A DNA stretch of 64,000 bases from Verrucomicrobiota bacterium (GCA_019510185.1 JAEKKV010000013.1:178501-242500); one strand, 5' to 3'; positions 23,982 to 32,956 are shown, counted from the first letter of the stretch. Numbers and translations are program-made. Notes: generated by a model not told the origin, from the letters alone.

Positions 23982-25472
23982 TTAGACGATGATTTTTTCC
24001 GGCTGCGGCACCGGCGGGTTGGTGATGTCGTCGTTGAGGACCCAGGTGTCCTTGGAGCCGCCGCCTTGGGAGGAGTTGACGACGAGCGAACCTTTGCGAA
24101 GAGCGACGCGGGTGAGGCCGCCGGGGGCGATCTTGATGGTTTCGCCGTTGAGGATGTAGGGGCGCAGGTCGATGTGGCGGCCTTCGATCGTAGCGTTGTC
24201 GCACACGCTGGGCGCGCGGGAGAGGCCGATGGTGGGCTGGGCGATGAAATTGCGCGGGTTGGCGATGATCTTGGCGCGGAAGTCCTCGATCTGCGCCTGC
24301 GTCGAATGCGGGCCCACGAGCATGCCGTAGCCGCCGGCCTCGTTCACGCTTTTCACCACCAGCTTCGGCAGGTTGTCCAAAATAAATTGGAGTTCGCCGT
24401 CGTTGGAGGAGAGGTAGGTTTCCACGTTGGGCAGGAGGGCTTCCTGGCCGAGGTAGAATTTGATCATCTTCGGCACGTAGTAATACATCGCCTTGTCGTC
24501 GGCGACACCGGTGCCGATGGGGTTGCAGAGCGCGACGTTGCCTTTGCGGTAGGCGTTGACGAGGCCGGGCACGCCGAGGAGCGAGTCTTTGCGGAAAATG
24601 GTGGGGTCGAGGAAGCTGTCGTCGATGCGGCGGTAGATGACGTGGACGGGCGCGAGTCCGTCGGTGCGACGCATGTAAACCTTGTCGTTTTCCACAACGA
24701 GGTCGCCGCCTTCGACGATCTCGATGCCCATCTGGCGGGCGAGGAAGCTGTGCTCGAAATAGGCGGAGTTGAAGACGCCGGGCGTGAGCAGCACGACGGT
24801 GGGGTCCGGCACGTGCGCGGGCGCGAGATGGAGGAGAAGATTGAGGAGATCGTTGGTGTAGTTTTCGACCGGCCGCACGCGGTAGTCGCGCAGCATGGTG
24901 GGAAACACGCGTTTCATCACCTGGCGGTTTTCCAGCATGTAGCTGACGCCGGAGGGGGTACGGAGATTGTCCTCCAGCACGCGGTAAACGCCGGCTTCGT
25001 CGCGGATAAGATCGGAGCCGTTGATGTGGACGTAGAGATCGCGGGCGATCTTGCAGCCGAGCATCTCGGGTCGGAAATCCTTCGAGCTTTCGACCATCTC
25101 GCGGGGGATGACGCCTTCCTTGAGGATCCGCTGCTCGCTGTAGATGTCGGCGAGGAAGAGGTTCAGCGCCTGCATGCGCTGGGTGAGACCGCGCTCAAGG
25201 TGGGCCCACTCGTGAGCGGGGACGATGCGCGGGATCAGGTCGAAGGGGAAAATCTTCTCCGTGCCGGCGGTGTCGGAATAAACGGTGAAGGTGACGCCGC
25301 GGTCGATGAACGTCTGGTCGGCGGTGCGCTGGCGGTCCAACAGCTCGCCCATGCTTTCCATCAACGCGAAACGTTCATAAAGACGGCGGTAATGCGGACG
25401 GGCCTTCCCGGGGGAGGCAAACATCTCGTCGTAGAAACGGCCGTGTTCGTAGTTCGCGAATAGATCGGGCAT
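23982..25472 (-). CDS. circularly permuted type 2 ATP-grasp protein
   Basis: 496 residues. Family signatures: [12 protein letters not shown] at the N-terminus, [68 protein letters not shown] and [18 protein letters not shown]-grasp enzymes form amide or thioester bonds through acyl phosphates; for this permuted family the natural substrate is unknown, and an amino-acid or peptide ligase is the usual guess. It precedes the alpha-E gene by 4 bases. Upstream on the same strand are a small secreted protein and an oligopeptide-binding lipoprotein, which could mean that a peptide is both made and recognised here. Confidence 0.9.
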   Translation of the reverse strand: MPDLFANYEHGRFYDEMFASPGKARPHYRRLYERFALMESMGELLDRQRTADQTFIDRGVTFTVYSDTAGTEKIFPFDLIPRIVPAHEWAHLERGLTQRMQALNLFLADIYSEQRILKEGVIPREMVESSKDFRPEMLGCKIARDLYVHINGSDLIRDEAGVYRVLEDNLRTPSGVSYMLENRQVMKRVFPTMLRDYRVRPVENYTNDLLNLLLHLAPAHVPDPTVVLLTPGVFNSAYFEHSFLARQMGIEIVEGGDLVVENDKVYMRRTDGLAPVHVIYRRIDDSFLDPTIFRKDSLLGVPGLVNAYRKGNVALCNPIGTGVADDKAMYYYVPKMIKFYLGQEALLPNVETYLSSNDGELQFILDNLPKLVVKSVNEAGGYGMLVGPHSTQAQIEDFRAKIIANPRNFIAQPTIGLSRAPSVCDNATIEGRHIDLRPYILNGETIKIAPGGLTRVALRKGSLVVNSSQGGGSKDTWVLNDDITNPPVPQPEKIIV

Positions 25473-25569
25473 GGAAAGGAGGATGGCGACGGGCTAGGGG
25501 AGGATGACGGCGGTGTGGCTCGCGGGGGCCGGGGGGCTTGGGAGGTGCGTCATGGGCCTTCGTCGTCCG

Positions 25570-26055
25570 TTACTTGGCCGCGACAACGGCGTCAGGCTTG
25601 GACCAAAGGAAGCTTTGTTCACTGGCGAGCTCCTTGCCATCCGCGCCGAGGATGCGGAGCTTCCAGGCGACCGGCCGCGCCTTGGGTCCGGGCCAGTCGG
25701 TGCCGGTCAGACCGAGCTTGATGACGTGGCTGCCGGCGGGAAGGGACACCGCGAAACTGTCGGTCCGCGGTTCGGCCGCGGCCGGGCTGATGACTTGCGT
25801 TTCAATCCAGGCAACCTCGACGGGCGCGGTCGTTTTGACGCGAACGAGGAAATAATAACCGGCGCGTTGGGCAGGTTGGGTGCGCAGAATGGTGGCGCCG
25901 CCGGTGTTTTCTTTTCCGCTGAAGTATTCCGAGATGCGTACAAAGGCGTCGGCCGGCTGGTATTGGGGCATGACGCGCACGACCTGGAGTTCGCCGGCGA
26001 AAGCCGCGGTGGTGCCAAGGAGAAGGAGGGTCAGGAGGGAGGCGATGGGACGCAT
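25570..26055 (-). CDS. small secreted protein, unknown function
   Basis: 161 residues from ATG 26055, chosen because it opens a clear signal peptide (MRPIASLLTLLLLGTTAAFA, cleavage after AFA). The mature part is a beta-rich domain with PQYQPADAFVRISEYFSGKE, a strand pattern YYFLVRVKTTAPVEVAWIE, SFAVSLPAGSHVIKLGLTG and AWKLRILGADGKEL. It looks like an immunoglobulin-like or beta-sandwich fold, with no catalytic motif visible. The frame is open 26 codons further upstream but without similarity to a signal peptide. It lies between the oligopeptide-binding lipoprotein and the ATP-grasp gene on the same strand. Confidence 0.6.
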   Translation of the reverse strand: MRPIASLLTLLLLGTTAAFAGELQVVRVMPQYQPADAFVRISEYFSGKENTGGATILRTQPAQRAGYYFLVRVKTTAPVEVAWIETQVISPAAAEPRTDSFAVSLPAGSHVIKLGLTGTDWPGPKARPVAWKLRILGADGKELASEQSFLWSKPDAVVAAK

Positions 26056-26149
26056 GCGGAAGGTCTTACGCGGCCGGTCCGCGCAGCACAAGGCCCGTCG
26101 CAGATTGCGTGCCAAAGTGTGAGTTTGATTCATAGTGACGGGGTGAATT

Positions 26150-27760
26150 TCAGGGTTCGAGGCGGATGTTTTGGTAGCGGTGGACGCCGAGGAGGGCGGG
26201 GGCCCAGCCTTTGACGGCGGGATGGATCAGGTAAGTGCGGGCCCCGAAGAAAATCGGCGAGATGGGGGCTTCGTCGAGGAGCAGGGCTTCGGCCTGCTGG
26301 AGGAGGGCGAAGCGCCGGCCGCTGTCCTGTTCGGTGGCGGCGGCGGCGATCAAGCGGTCGTAGGCCGGATTTTTCCAACCGGTGTTGTTGTTGCCACTGC
26401 CGGAGGTGAACATGTCGGTGAAGGTCGAGGGATCGTTGTAATCGCCGACCCAGCGGGAGCGCAGAAGGCTGAAGGACAGCGTCTGCATGCTGTCGATGTA
26501 CACGCGGTATTCCTCGGTTGTGAGGGCGATGTCGATGCCGAGCTCCTTGTGCCACATCTGCTGGATGGCTTCGAAGACCTGGGTGTTGATCGGATCGGCG
26601 TTCATTTTCACCTCGACCTTGGGAAAGCCCTTGCCGCCCGGGTAGCCGGCCTCGGCGAGCAATTTCCTGGCGCTGTCGCAGTCGCCGGAGACATGCGTGG
26701 CGGAGGTGTAGCCGGCGGTGTTGGGCGGGACGAGGCTGTAGGCGGGCACGCGGCTGCCGCGCATCACGGACTTGGCGATAGCCTCGCGATCGATGGCGCG
26801 GGCCAGCGCTTGGCGCACGCGCACGTCGGTGAAAGGCGGCCGGGTGACGTTGAAGCGGAGGAAATAGGTTTCGAGAAACGGATCCACGCGCAGGCGGTCC
26901 GGGGCTTCGCGCCGCCAGGCGTCGAGCCGGTCGGGGAGCACGTCGTAGGTGAGATGGACCTGGCCGGCGCGGAAGTTGCGTTCGTCCACGCCGAGATCGG
27001 CCACCGGGTAGAAGATCACGCGTTCGAGCTGGTTTTGCGCGACGCCGTAGTAATGCGGGTTTTTTCGCACGACGATGCGCTGGTCGGGCGTCCATTCCTC
27101 CAGGGTGAACGGGCCGTTGCCCACGAAATTTTCCGGGCGCGTCCAACGCGTGCCGCGTTGGTGGGCCTTGCCGTGCTTGAGGAGTGTCGCCGCGTGCACC
27201 GGGAACCAGGCTTGATGCGCGGTCAGCGAGAGCAGGTAGGGCGTGGGCTGCTCCAAGGTGAGCTCGAGCGTGTGAGCGTCGAGGGCTTTGGCGCCGACCT
27301 GGGCGAAATCGGCCAGCTTGCCGGTGTTGAAGGCCTCGGCGTTTTTGAGCACGAAGAGCATGTAGGCGTATTCCGAGGCGAGCTCCGGCGAGAGAATGCG
27401 CTCCAGGGAGAACACGAAATCCCGGGCGGTGAGCGGATCGCCGTTGGACCACGCGGCGTCGGCGCGGAGGTGAAAGGTGTAAACGCGTCCGTCCGGGGAG
27501 ATGTCCCAGCGTTCGGCGACCCCGGGCCTCGGCTGCGAGGTGGCCTCATCGATCACGGTGAGGCCTTCAAAGAGGGCGACGAGGATGTTGTAGTCCGTGT
27601 AGGCGACGGTGATATGAGGATCGAGATCGCGCGGCTCGGCGCCGTTGCCGAGGAGGAGCGTGTGGGTGCGCAGGCCCGCCTCGACGGGCGTCTCGCGCTT
27701 GTGACAGCCGGTGAGAACCAACAGCGCGGCTGCAAGGACCGGGAAAAGACGGTGCGACAT
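26150..27760 (-). CDS. oligopeptide-binding lipoprotein (SBP family 5)
   Basis: 536 residues from ATG 27760, which opens a lipoprotein signal with lipobox VLTG-C (MSHRLFPVLAAALLVLTGC). The mature sequence shows the family-5 solute-binding pattern: GNGAEPRDLDPHITVAYTDYNILVALFEGL, the motif RPGVAERWDISPDGRVYTFHLR, VRQALARAIDREAIAKSVMRGS and SRWVGDYNDPSTFTDMFTSG. These proteins (OppA/MppA-like) deliver peptides to ABC importers. No permease or ATPase gene is adjacent, so it works with a transporter encoded elsewhere or has a sensing role. It heads a same-strand run that includes the ATP-grasp/alpha-E pair. Confidence 0.88.
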   Translation of the reverse strand: MSHRLFPVLAAALLVLTGCHKRETPVEAGLRTHTLLLGNGAEPRDLDPHITVAYTDYNILVALFEGLTVIDEATSQPRPGVAERWDISPDGRVYTFHLRADAAWSNGDPLTARDFVFSLERILSPELASEYAYMLFVLKNAEAFNTGKLADFAQVGAKALDAHTLELTLEQPTPYLLSLTAHQAWFPVHAATLLKHGKAHQRGTRWTRPENFVGNGPFTLEEWTPDQRIVVRKNPHYYGVAQNQLERVIFYPVADLGVDERNFRAGQVHLTYDVLPDRLDAWRREAPDRLRVDPFLETYFLRFNVTRPPFTDVRVRQALARAIDREAIAKSVMRGSRVPAYSLVPPNTAGYTSATHVSGDCDSARKLLAEAGYPGGKGFPKVEVKMNADPINTQVFEAIQQMWHKELGIDIALTTEEYRVYIDSMQTLSFSLLRSRWVGDYNDPSTFTDMFTSGSGNNNTGWKNPAYDRLIAAAATEQDSGRRFALLQQAEALLLDEAPISPIFFGARTYLIHPAVKGWAPALLGVHRYQNIRLEP

Positions 27761-27867
27761 GGCGTCGCGAGCCAAGCCGCCGCCGGGACCCGCGGCAAGG
27801 CCGGTTCCCCGGCCGGTGCTATTTCGTTGCCAGCAGGGGAGGGCGGGCCTTTGAAGACGGCTCACGT

Positions 27868-28593
27868 ATGCAATGGTATTATGCGAGCGACGGGGAGCGT
27901 CAGGGACCGGTGAACCAGGCTCGTTTCGAGCAGTTGGTGCACGCGGGTACGATCACGCCGGCCACGCTGGTGTGGCGCAAACCCATGACCGGCTGGCAAT
28001 CGCTGGCCGACGTATGCGCCGCCGATCCCACGGTCGCGGAGGCGCTCGCGCTCCCACCTTTGCCGGCGTCAGCCCCGGTTGAAACGGAAGTGGCTCCGCT
28101 CATGCCGCAGGAAGCGGCCGCGGTGGTTTACGGTGGATTTTGGCGTCGCGTCGCGGCCCGACTGATCGATGGGGTGATCCTCTGGGTGGCGGGTCAGATG
28201 CTGATCGGTATACTGGGTGTGGTGTTCTTCCGCGACACAATGATGGCCCTGCAACAGATCAAAGGGCCCAACCTGACTCCGGAGGAGTTCAAGATCTTCT
28301 TCTCGTTTTTGCCCATCGCCGCGGGCGTCTATCTGGGCTTGGGGCTGGTTTACGACTGCTTTTTTCTCCAGCGGTTTGCCGCGACTCCGGGCAAACGGGC
28401 GCTGGGTCTCCGGGTTTATCGTAAAGATGGCTCGATGCTTTCCTTGGGCCGGATCATCGGCCGGTACCTGGCCTTCTCGCTGAACGGGATCACCTTGGGC
28501 ATCAGTTTCCTGGTCATCCCCCTCGATGAGGAGAAGCGCAGCTTGCACGATCATCTCTGCGACACGCGGGTCGTCAGGAAACGCGCGGATTAA
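27868..28593 (+). CDS. GYF_2-RDD family membrane protein
   Basis: 241 residues. Residues 1-55 form a GYF_2 (DUF4339) module: MQWYYASDGERQGPVN, GTITPATLVWRKPMTGWQSLADV. A short linker leads to an RDD domain (from about 88) that opens with GGFWRRVAARLIDGVILWVAG and has three membrane segments (about 98-122, 146-166 and 195-215). It ends with the family block RSLHDHLCDTRVV. RDD proteins are small multi-span membrane proteins of varied or unknown function, some linked to ion transport. The gene is divergent from the oligopeptide-binding lipoprotein (107 bases between start codons) and upstream of slyD. Confidence 0.85.
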   Translation: MQWYYASDGERQGPVNQARFEQLVHAGTITPATLVWRKPMTGWQSLADVCAADPTVAEALALPPLPASAPVETEVAPLMPQEAAAVVYGGFWRRVAARLIDGVILWVAGQMLIGILGVVFFRDTMMALQQIKGPNLTPEEFKIFFSFLPIAAGVYLGLGLVYDCFFLQRFAATPGKRALGLRVYRKDGSMLSLGRIIGRYLAFSLNGITLGISFLVIPLDEEKRSLHDHLCDTRVVRKRAD

Positions 28594-28595
28594 TC

Positions 28596-28613
28596 CCCTT
28601 GCGCCGCCAAGGG
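28596..28613 (+). terminator. weak hairpin between the RDD gene and slyD
   Basis: A 6-bp stem CCCTTG/CAAGGG with a 6-base loop, directly after the RDD stop. A T6 run lies 18 bases further on, just before the slyD start. The distance from stem to T-run makes it a poor intrinsic terminator, so partial readthrough into slyD is likely. Confidence 0.3.
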
Positions 28614-28640
28614 CGGGTTTGGGAGGCTCCTTTTTTCTTT

Positions 28641-29138
28641 ATGAGCCGAAATGTTGTCACCTTTCACTACACGTTGCGCGATCCGCAGGGCCGTTTGTTG
28701 GACACATCGGCAGGCGGGCGGCCGGTCAGCTATTTGGAAGGGGCGGGTCAGATCATCGATGGACTCGACGAGGCCTTGCGCGGCGTGGCGGCCGGCGTGA
28801 AGCAGCGCGTGGAGGTGCCCGCGGCCAAGGCCTACGGTGAACGCGATGACACGCAGGTGCAGCGCGTGCTCAAGGCCCTGCTGCCCGTCGAGGGCGAACT
28901 TCACGTCGGCGATCAATTCAAGGCGGGCGAAGACGCGTACTCGCCCATCGTGACGGTGGCCGGCGTCGAGGGCGACGAGATCCTGCTGGATGCCAACCAC
29001 CCGTTGGCGGGCGTGGATCTGGTTTTCGAGGTCGAGGTGATTGCGGTGCGTGCGGCCAGCGCGGAGGAATTGACGCACGGCCATGCCCACGATGCCGGCC
29101 ACGGCGGTTGCGGCAGCCACGATTGCGGCTGCAAATAA
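28641..29138 (+). CDS. slyD: FKBP-type peptidyl-prolyl isomerase, SlyD-like
   Basis: Cytosolic prolyl isomerase and chaperone with metal binding. 165 residues from ATG 28641. The FKBP domain is interrupted by the insert-in-flap domain as in SlyD: VTFHYTLRDPQGRLLDTS, YLEGAGQIIDGLDEALRGV, then the insert around ERDDTQVQRVLKALLP, and LDANHPLAGVDLVFEVEVI. The last 20 residues are His/Cys/Gly-rich (HGHAHDAGHGGCGSHDCGCK), the nickel/zinc-binding tail typical of SlyD that can feed hydrogenase maturation. No hydrogenase gene is in the window. The upstream in-frame extension has no similarity. Confidence 0.9.
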   Translation: MSRNVVTFHYTLRDPQGRLLDTSAGGRPVSYLEGAGQIIDGLDEALRGVAAGVKQRVEVPAAKAYGERDDTQVQRVLKALLPVEGELHVGDQFKAGEDAYSPIVTVAGVEGDEILLDANHPLAGVDLVFEVEVIAVRAASAEELTHGHAHDAGHGGCGSHDCGCK

Positions 29139-29192
29139 AGCGCACGGTTTATTTTCGCATTCGTATGATCTGCGGTTCGTAAAATTCTGTTC

Positions 29193-29927
29193 ATGGACAT
29201 CCTCGGCATCGACATCGGTGGCTCCGCGCTGAAAGGCGCGCCCGTCAACACCAAGACCGGTAAGCTTCTGGCGGAGCGTCATCGCATCCCGACTCCCGGC
29301 GTGCTCACGCCCAAGGAGATGGCGGCTGCGGTGACGAAGCTCGCCCGGCATTTCCACTGGAAGGGCCCGATCGGCATCGGCTTCCCGGGAGTCGTTCACG
29401 ACAACGTGATCCTCACCTCGGCCAACCTGCACAAGGACTTCATCGGTTGTGACGCGGGCAAGCTCTTCAGCAAGGCCACCCGCCTGCCGGTGAGTCTCGT
29501 GAACGACGCCGACGCGGCCGGCATTGCCGAGGTGCGTTTCGGCGCGGGCAAGGGGCTTCGCGGCACGATTCTTCTCCTGACCTTCGGCACGGGCGTGGGC
29601 AGCGCGCTTTTCGTCGACGGCCGTTTGTATCCGAACAGCGAATTCGGCCATCTGCCGGCGGGGAAGGGCAAGGATGCCGAGCATTTCGTGTCCGCTGCCG
29701 CGCGGGACCGGAAGGGGCTCTCGTACAAGAAATGGGCGCACCGGGTGAGCGGCTATCTTAACACGCTCGAAACCGTGCTGTGGCCAAATCTGATCATCGC
29801 GGGCGGCGGCATCAGCGCGGACCATGAAAAATGGTTCAAGTACCTGAAACTCCGCACGCCCATCGTGCCGGCGCGCTTTCTGAACGAGGCGGGCATCGTT
29901 GGCGCCGCGTTGGCGGTTAAAAAATAA
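29193..29927 (+). CDS. ppgK: polyphosphate glucokinase
   Basis: ROK-family kinase that phosphorylates glucose to glucose-6-phosphate, in this subfamily with polyphosphate (and often ATP). 244 residues with [15 protein letters not shown] at the phosphate-binding loop, [26 protein letters not shown] (catalytic Asp in NDAD), and [16 protein letters not shown]. The stretch [11 protein letters not shown] is typical of PpgK. The CxCGxxGC zinc motif of other ROK proteins is absent, as expected. The start lies in a short AT-rich gap after slyD. The oxidoreductase downstream starts 26 bases later. Confidence 0.88.
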   Translation: MDILGIDIGGSALKGAPVNTKTGKLLAERHRIPTPGVLTPKEMAAAVTKLARHFHWKGPIGIGFPGVVHDNVILTSANLHKDFIGCDAGKLFSKATRLPVSLVNDADAAGIAEVRFGAGKGLRGTILLLTFGTGVGSALFVDGRLYPNSEFGHLPAGKGKDAEHFVSAAARDRKGLSYKKWAHRVSGYLNTLETVLWPNLIIAGGGISADHEKWFKYLKLRTPIVPARFLNEAGIVGAALAVKK

Positions 29928-29953
29928 GGCGGCTAAAGCCGCCCTTCGAGTCC

Positions 29954-30973
29954 ATGCCCGCGCCCATTCTGATCGTCGGCCAGGGGCTCGCGGGGACGGT
30001 GCTGGCATGGACGTTTGAGCAGGCGGGCATCGACTTCGAGATCGCCGACGCCGGCCATGCCGGCGCGGCCTCGCGGGTGGGCGCGGGCATCATCAATCCG
30101 ATCACCGGCCAGCGGATCGTGAAGAGCCGGGGCGTGGATGCGCTGCTTCCGCGGGCGCTCGTCGTTTATCGCACGATGGAGACGCAGTGGGGCATGCCCT
30201 TGGTGCGGCCGATGCGCGTGCGGCGCTTGTTCAAGGACGAACGCGAACGACGCGTGCTGGCGGAGAAGAAGGCGTCCGGTGAACTTGCGCCATATGCCGG
30301 AGCGGCCGATGCGGACGGCTTTTGGATCGAGTCCGCGGCGAGGATCGACACGGCGGCGCTGATCACGGAGGCGCGGAGGCGCTGGCTGGCTGCCGGCCGG
30401 TTGCGCGAAGAACGCGTTGATCCGGTTGCGGCGCTGGCCCGCCATGATCTGGTGATTCTTTGCACGGGGGCGGAAGATTGCGGCGGGCTGGCCTGGGGAG
30501 ATGCGGCTTGCGAACGCGCGGTCGGCGAAATTCTGACGCTGGCGGTCGACGGACTCGCCCCCGATGTCCTGTTGAATCGCGGGCATTGGGTCCTGCCGAC
30601 GGAGCCCAGACGGGCGAAGGCAGGCGCCACCTATGTGCGGGGCGGGGCGGATTCGACGGCGGCGCGGGCCGCGTTGCGCCCAACAGGGGACGCGCGCCGG
30701 GAACTTGAGCGCAGCGCCGCCGACTTGCTCGCCGGGCGGACGTTCACGGTGGCGGCGCAGGAGATCGGCGTGCGCGTGGCCTCGGCGGATCGTTTTCCCC
30801 TGGCGGGCCGCAACCCGCGGGAGCCGCGCCTCGGCATTTTCAACGCGCTGGGCTCGAAAGGCGCGCTTCTGGCGCCGTGGCTGGCCCACCAGTGGCTCAA
30901 TCACCTGACAGAGGGCGTGCCGTTCTCCGCGGAGGTGGATGCGGCGCGCTTCCGGAAGCCCGGCGCGGTTTAG
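29954..30973 (+). CDS. FAD-dependent oxidoreductase, DAO family
   Basis: 339 residues. The N-terminal FAD motif is ILIVGQGLAGTVLAW (Gly9-x-Gly11-x-x-Gly14), followed by SRVGAGIINPITGQRIVKS, a block seen in D-amino-acid oxidase/MnmC-C-like proteins. The C-terminal part GVRVASADRFPLAGRNP and ALGSKGALLAPWLAHQWLNHL resembles the MnmC C-terminal oxidase and related small FAD proteins. Substrate unknown; glycine oxidase-like or tRNA-modifying activity is possible. Its last 4 bases overlap the convergent adenylate-kinase-like gene. Confidence 0.7.
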   Translation: MPAPILIVGQGLAGTVLAWTFEQAGIDFEIADAGHAGAASRVGAGIINPITGQRIVKSRGVDALLPRALVVYRTMETQWGMPLVRPMRVRRLFKDERERRVLAEKKASGELAPYAGAADADGFWIESAARIDTAALITEARRRWLAAGRLREERVDPVAALARHDLVILCTGAEDCGGLAWGDAACERAVGEILTLAVDGLAPDVLLNRGHWVLPTEPRRAKAGATYVRGGADSTAARAALRPTGDARRELERSAADLLAGRTFTVAAQEIGVRVASADRFPLAGRNPREPRLGIFNALGSKGALLAPWLAHQWLNHLTEGVPFSAEVDAARFRKPGAV

Positions 30974-32205
30974 TTGCCGCGGCGGATTTCCGAACCCTGG
31001 AAACGGATTTGGATGCGATAGACCTTTTTGATGCGGCACTTGATCAGGCCGGTGGTCAGATCGAAACGCTCGGGAATTTCGATGCGGTGGAGATCCACCA
31101 CCGCGTGATAGCCACGTTCCGAAAACACATCGATCAACATCGCAAGGGCGACTGGGTCGTCGAGCAGCGCGTCCTCGGTGTTGACGAGGGCGACGCCGGA
31201 GATGGCGTGGCGCAGCACGATAGGCACGATTTTCTTGTCGATGAAGGTAACCACCCGCGCGAACAGCTCGGCGTGCTCGAAGGCGTAGGCGTCCAGGCGC
31301 TTCACCATTTCCTGGCGGGCATGGACGATAATCTCGTTGGCGACCGGCACGACGCGCAAGATGTCATGCGTGCGGGAATCGAGCTCCAGCGTGCTCTGGT
31401 ATTGGAGCTCGGTGAGGATGTTGCGCTCCACCTCGTTGATGTCGCCCTGCGCATTGATGAAGTGGTAGTGGAAGATTTCCTTCAGCGACTGGAGGGCGTC
31501 CCACGTCTGCTCCTTGAAAACGCGGTAGCGGCGCTTGGCCAGCGCGGCGTCATAATCGGTGGCGCGCTCCTCGAGCAACTCACCGATGCCGGTGCGGAGG
31601 ACCTCCTCGTTATGTGCCTTCACCTCGCAACCGCGTTTGAGCTGGCGTTCCACCGAGGTGTGTTCGTCGACGAAGAGCACCATGATGTGAATGGTGGTCT
31701 GGCGGAAATGAATGCCGAGCGGCGTGTGGTAAAAATCGCGCCGCAGAGTCTGGATGCGGTCGACGAGCAGCTTAAGGCACTCGACCTGGACCTTCGTGCG
31801 GGGAAACCCGTCGAGGATGACGCCGTCGCGGAACTGCGGCTCGAGAAGGCGGCGCAACAGCAGGCTGATGACCTCGCGGTCGCCGACCATGCCGCCGGCA
31901 TCCTTGATGCGGCGGGCTTCCGGCGTGTCCAGCAGCGAGCTGACGACGATGGGCTCGCAGGTGAGGCCGCGGGCCTTGGCGATGAAATCGGTGTTGGTGC
32001 CTTTGCCTGAGCCGGGGGCGCCTCCGAGAAGAATGATCTCCTTCGGGAAGCGCAGGGCCTCGCGGCCGACATCGGCCTCCAGTGCCTGCCAGACCGAACT
32101 GAAGATCAGGTGCGCGTCCTTGATTTCGAGATCTTGGTGGCGCGCCGCCGCGCCGCCGGTGACGGCTGGAGTGGTCGCGGCAGGGTCCAGGGAAGGGAGG
32201 TCCAT
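30970..32205 (-). CDS. adenylate-kinase-like NMP kinase with C-terminal extension
   Basis: 411 residues. Residues 55-240 are an adenylate-kinase fold: Walker A GAPGSGKG (62-69), the NMP-binding helix region [33 protein letters not shown], and [16 protein letters not shown], the DGFPR motif of adenylate kinases. Then come about 170 residues with no similarity I recognise, including [25 protein letters not shown] and a basic end ([15 protein letters not shown]). The N-terminal 50 residues are also extra. Canonical adenylate kinase is 180-220 residues, so this is probably a second, specialised kinase and not the housekeeping enzyme. Activity on AMP is not proven. Confidence 0.7.
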   Translation of the reverse strand: MDLPSLDPAATTPAVTGGAAARHQDLEIKDAHLIFSSVWQALEADVGREALRFPKEIILLGGAPGSGKGTNTDFIAKARGLTCEPIVVSSLLDTPEARRIKDAGGMVGDREVISLLLRRLLEPQFRDGVILDGFPRTKVQVECLKLLVDRIQTLRRDFYHTPLGIHFRQTTIHIMVLFVDEHTSVERQLKRGCEVKAHNEEVLRTGIGELLEERATDYDAALAKRRYRVFKEQTWDALQSLKEIFHYHFINAQGDINEVERNILTELQYQSTLELDSRTHDILRVVPVANEIIVHARQEMVKRLDAYAFEHAELFARVVTFIDKKIVPIVLRHAISGVALVNTEDALLDDPVALAMLIDVFSERGYHAVVDLHRIEIPERFDLTTGLIKCRIKKVYRIQIRFQGSEIRRGN

Positions 32206-32312
32206 AATGGTGGATTCATCTTTAGAGGGATTCGCCTTCGCACTTCGACACTAGAAATGCGCTTTTTGAACAAAGCCTGTTTGTTACACGCCTCTTGCCG
32301 GGGGGGGCGTCT

Positions 32313-32345
32313 TGCGATTTGCAGCCGCGGCGCCTGCAAATCGCA
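32313..32345. other. 12-bp inverted repeat in the divergent gap
   Basis: TGCGATTTGCAG (32313-32324) and its exact complement (32334-32345) enclose a 9-base GC-only loop. It lies 108 bases before the adenylate-kinase-like start on one side and about 90 bases before the sigma-54-like site on the other. A run of eight G precedes it (32300-32307). No U-tract follows, so a protein-binding site or RNA structure is more likely than a terminator. Confidence 0.5.
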
Positions 32346-32435
32346 CGGCAAACCCGGGATTTGGTCGCTGTCGGTCAGGATTATAAAACCGCAAGACCCT
32401 TTGATTCAGTGGGAAGCGTTTTCATTGGGGATGGC

Positions 32436-32451
32436 TGGCATGCATCGGGCA
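32436..32451 (+). promoter_or_regulatory. candidate sigma-54 promoter of the DUF1328 pair
   Basis: TGGCATGCATCGGGCA matches the sigma-54 layout TGGCAC-N5-TTGCA. It has the invariant GG (32437-32438) and GC (32449-32450) separated by exactly 10 bases and 5 of 6 matches in the -24 element, but a weaker -12 element. Transcription would start near 32461, leaving a leader of about 40 bases before ATG 32503. A sigma-54 activator gene lies two genes downstream. GG-N10-GC alone is common by chance, so the evidence is position plus context. Confidence 0.45.
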
Positions 32452-32502
32452 ACAAAGGGGTTGTCCTGTAAACATGATACAAACCCTCAACCCCCTATAC
32501 TT

Positions 32503-32670
32503 ATGTTAAGCTGGTCTCTCATCTTTCTGATCGTGGCCCTCATCGCTGCAGCGCTGGGGTTTGGCGGCATTGCGGGAACGGCGGCGGGCATCGCGAAGAT
32601 TCTCTTCTTCATCTTTCTCGTCCTGTTTTTGGTTTCGCTTCTTTTTGGCCACCGGACGCCTCCGGTCTGA
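32503..32670 (+). CDS. DUF1328 small membrane protein (YtjA-like)
   Basis: 55 residues with two hydrophobic helices around a glycine-rich turn: [21 protein letters not shown] and [17 protein letters not shown]. This is very close in pattern to E. coli YtjA ([22 protein letters not shown]). Inner-membrane protein of unknown function; relatives are often induced by stress. The start ATG 32503 is the first residue of the family; an upstream open frame has no similarity. A paralogue follows 8 bases later and both sit between a sigma-54-like promoter and a strong terminator. Confidence 0.88.
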   Translation: MLSWSLIFLIVALIAAALGFGGIAGTAAGIAKILFFIFLVLFLVSLLFGHRTPPV

Positions 32671-32678
32671 TTCACGGC

Positions 32679-32852
32679 ATGGTCAATTGGGCGATCACGT
32701 TTTTCCTGCTGGCCTTGGTTTTCGCGATTTTTGCTTTTGGCGGAACCTTGGACGGCCTGCTGAGTCTACTGGGGCGTGTGGCTACCGTCGGCTTCTTGGT
32801 GCTCGCGCTGATCCTCCTCGTTATCCGGCGCAGGCATCGGAATCTCCATTAG
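32679..32852 (+). CDS. second DUF1328-like small membrane protein
   Basis: 57 residues: MVNWAITFFLLALVFAIFAF, a GG turn, and a second hydrophobic segment VATVGFLVLALILLVI ending in a basic tail RRRHRNLH. The arrangement (Trp at position 4, helix, Gly-Gly turn, helix) parallels the preceding DUF1328 protein, so the pair probably arose by tandem duplication with strong divergence. It begins 8 bases after its neighbour's stop and must be cotranscribed. Function unknown. Confidence 0.75.
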   Translation: MVNWAITFFLLALVFAIFAFGGTLDGLLSLLGRVATVGFLVLALILLVIRRRHRNLH

Positions 32853-32918
32853 ACCGCATGTGTTCTTATCACTTCCCGGAGGTGCGACTTCCGGGGTTGT
32901 TAGTTGAAGCTGGACCTG

Positions 32919-32956
32919 GCGGGGCTACCTTTATCGGTGGCCCCGCTTTGGCTTTT
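32919..32956 (+). terminator. intrinsic terminator after the DUF1328 pair
   Basis: A 7-bp perfect stem GCGGGGC/GCCCCGC (32919-32925 and 32940-32946), extended by an inner CC/GG pairing, and followed by TTTGGCTTTT. It lies 66 bases after the second DUF1328 stop and separates this two-gene unit from the response regulator. Confidence 0.75.

Noticed and set aside
26171..27913. 580-residue plus-strand ORF antisense to the oligopeptide-binding lipoprotein
   Set aside because: Repetitive Gly/Ala/Val/Glu content and no motif; the lipoprotein on the minus strand has a lipobox and full family pattern.
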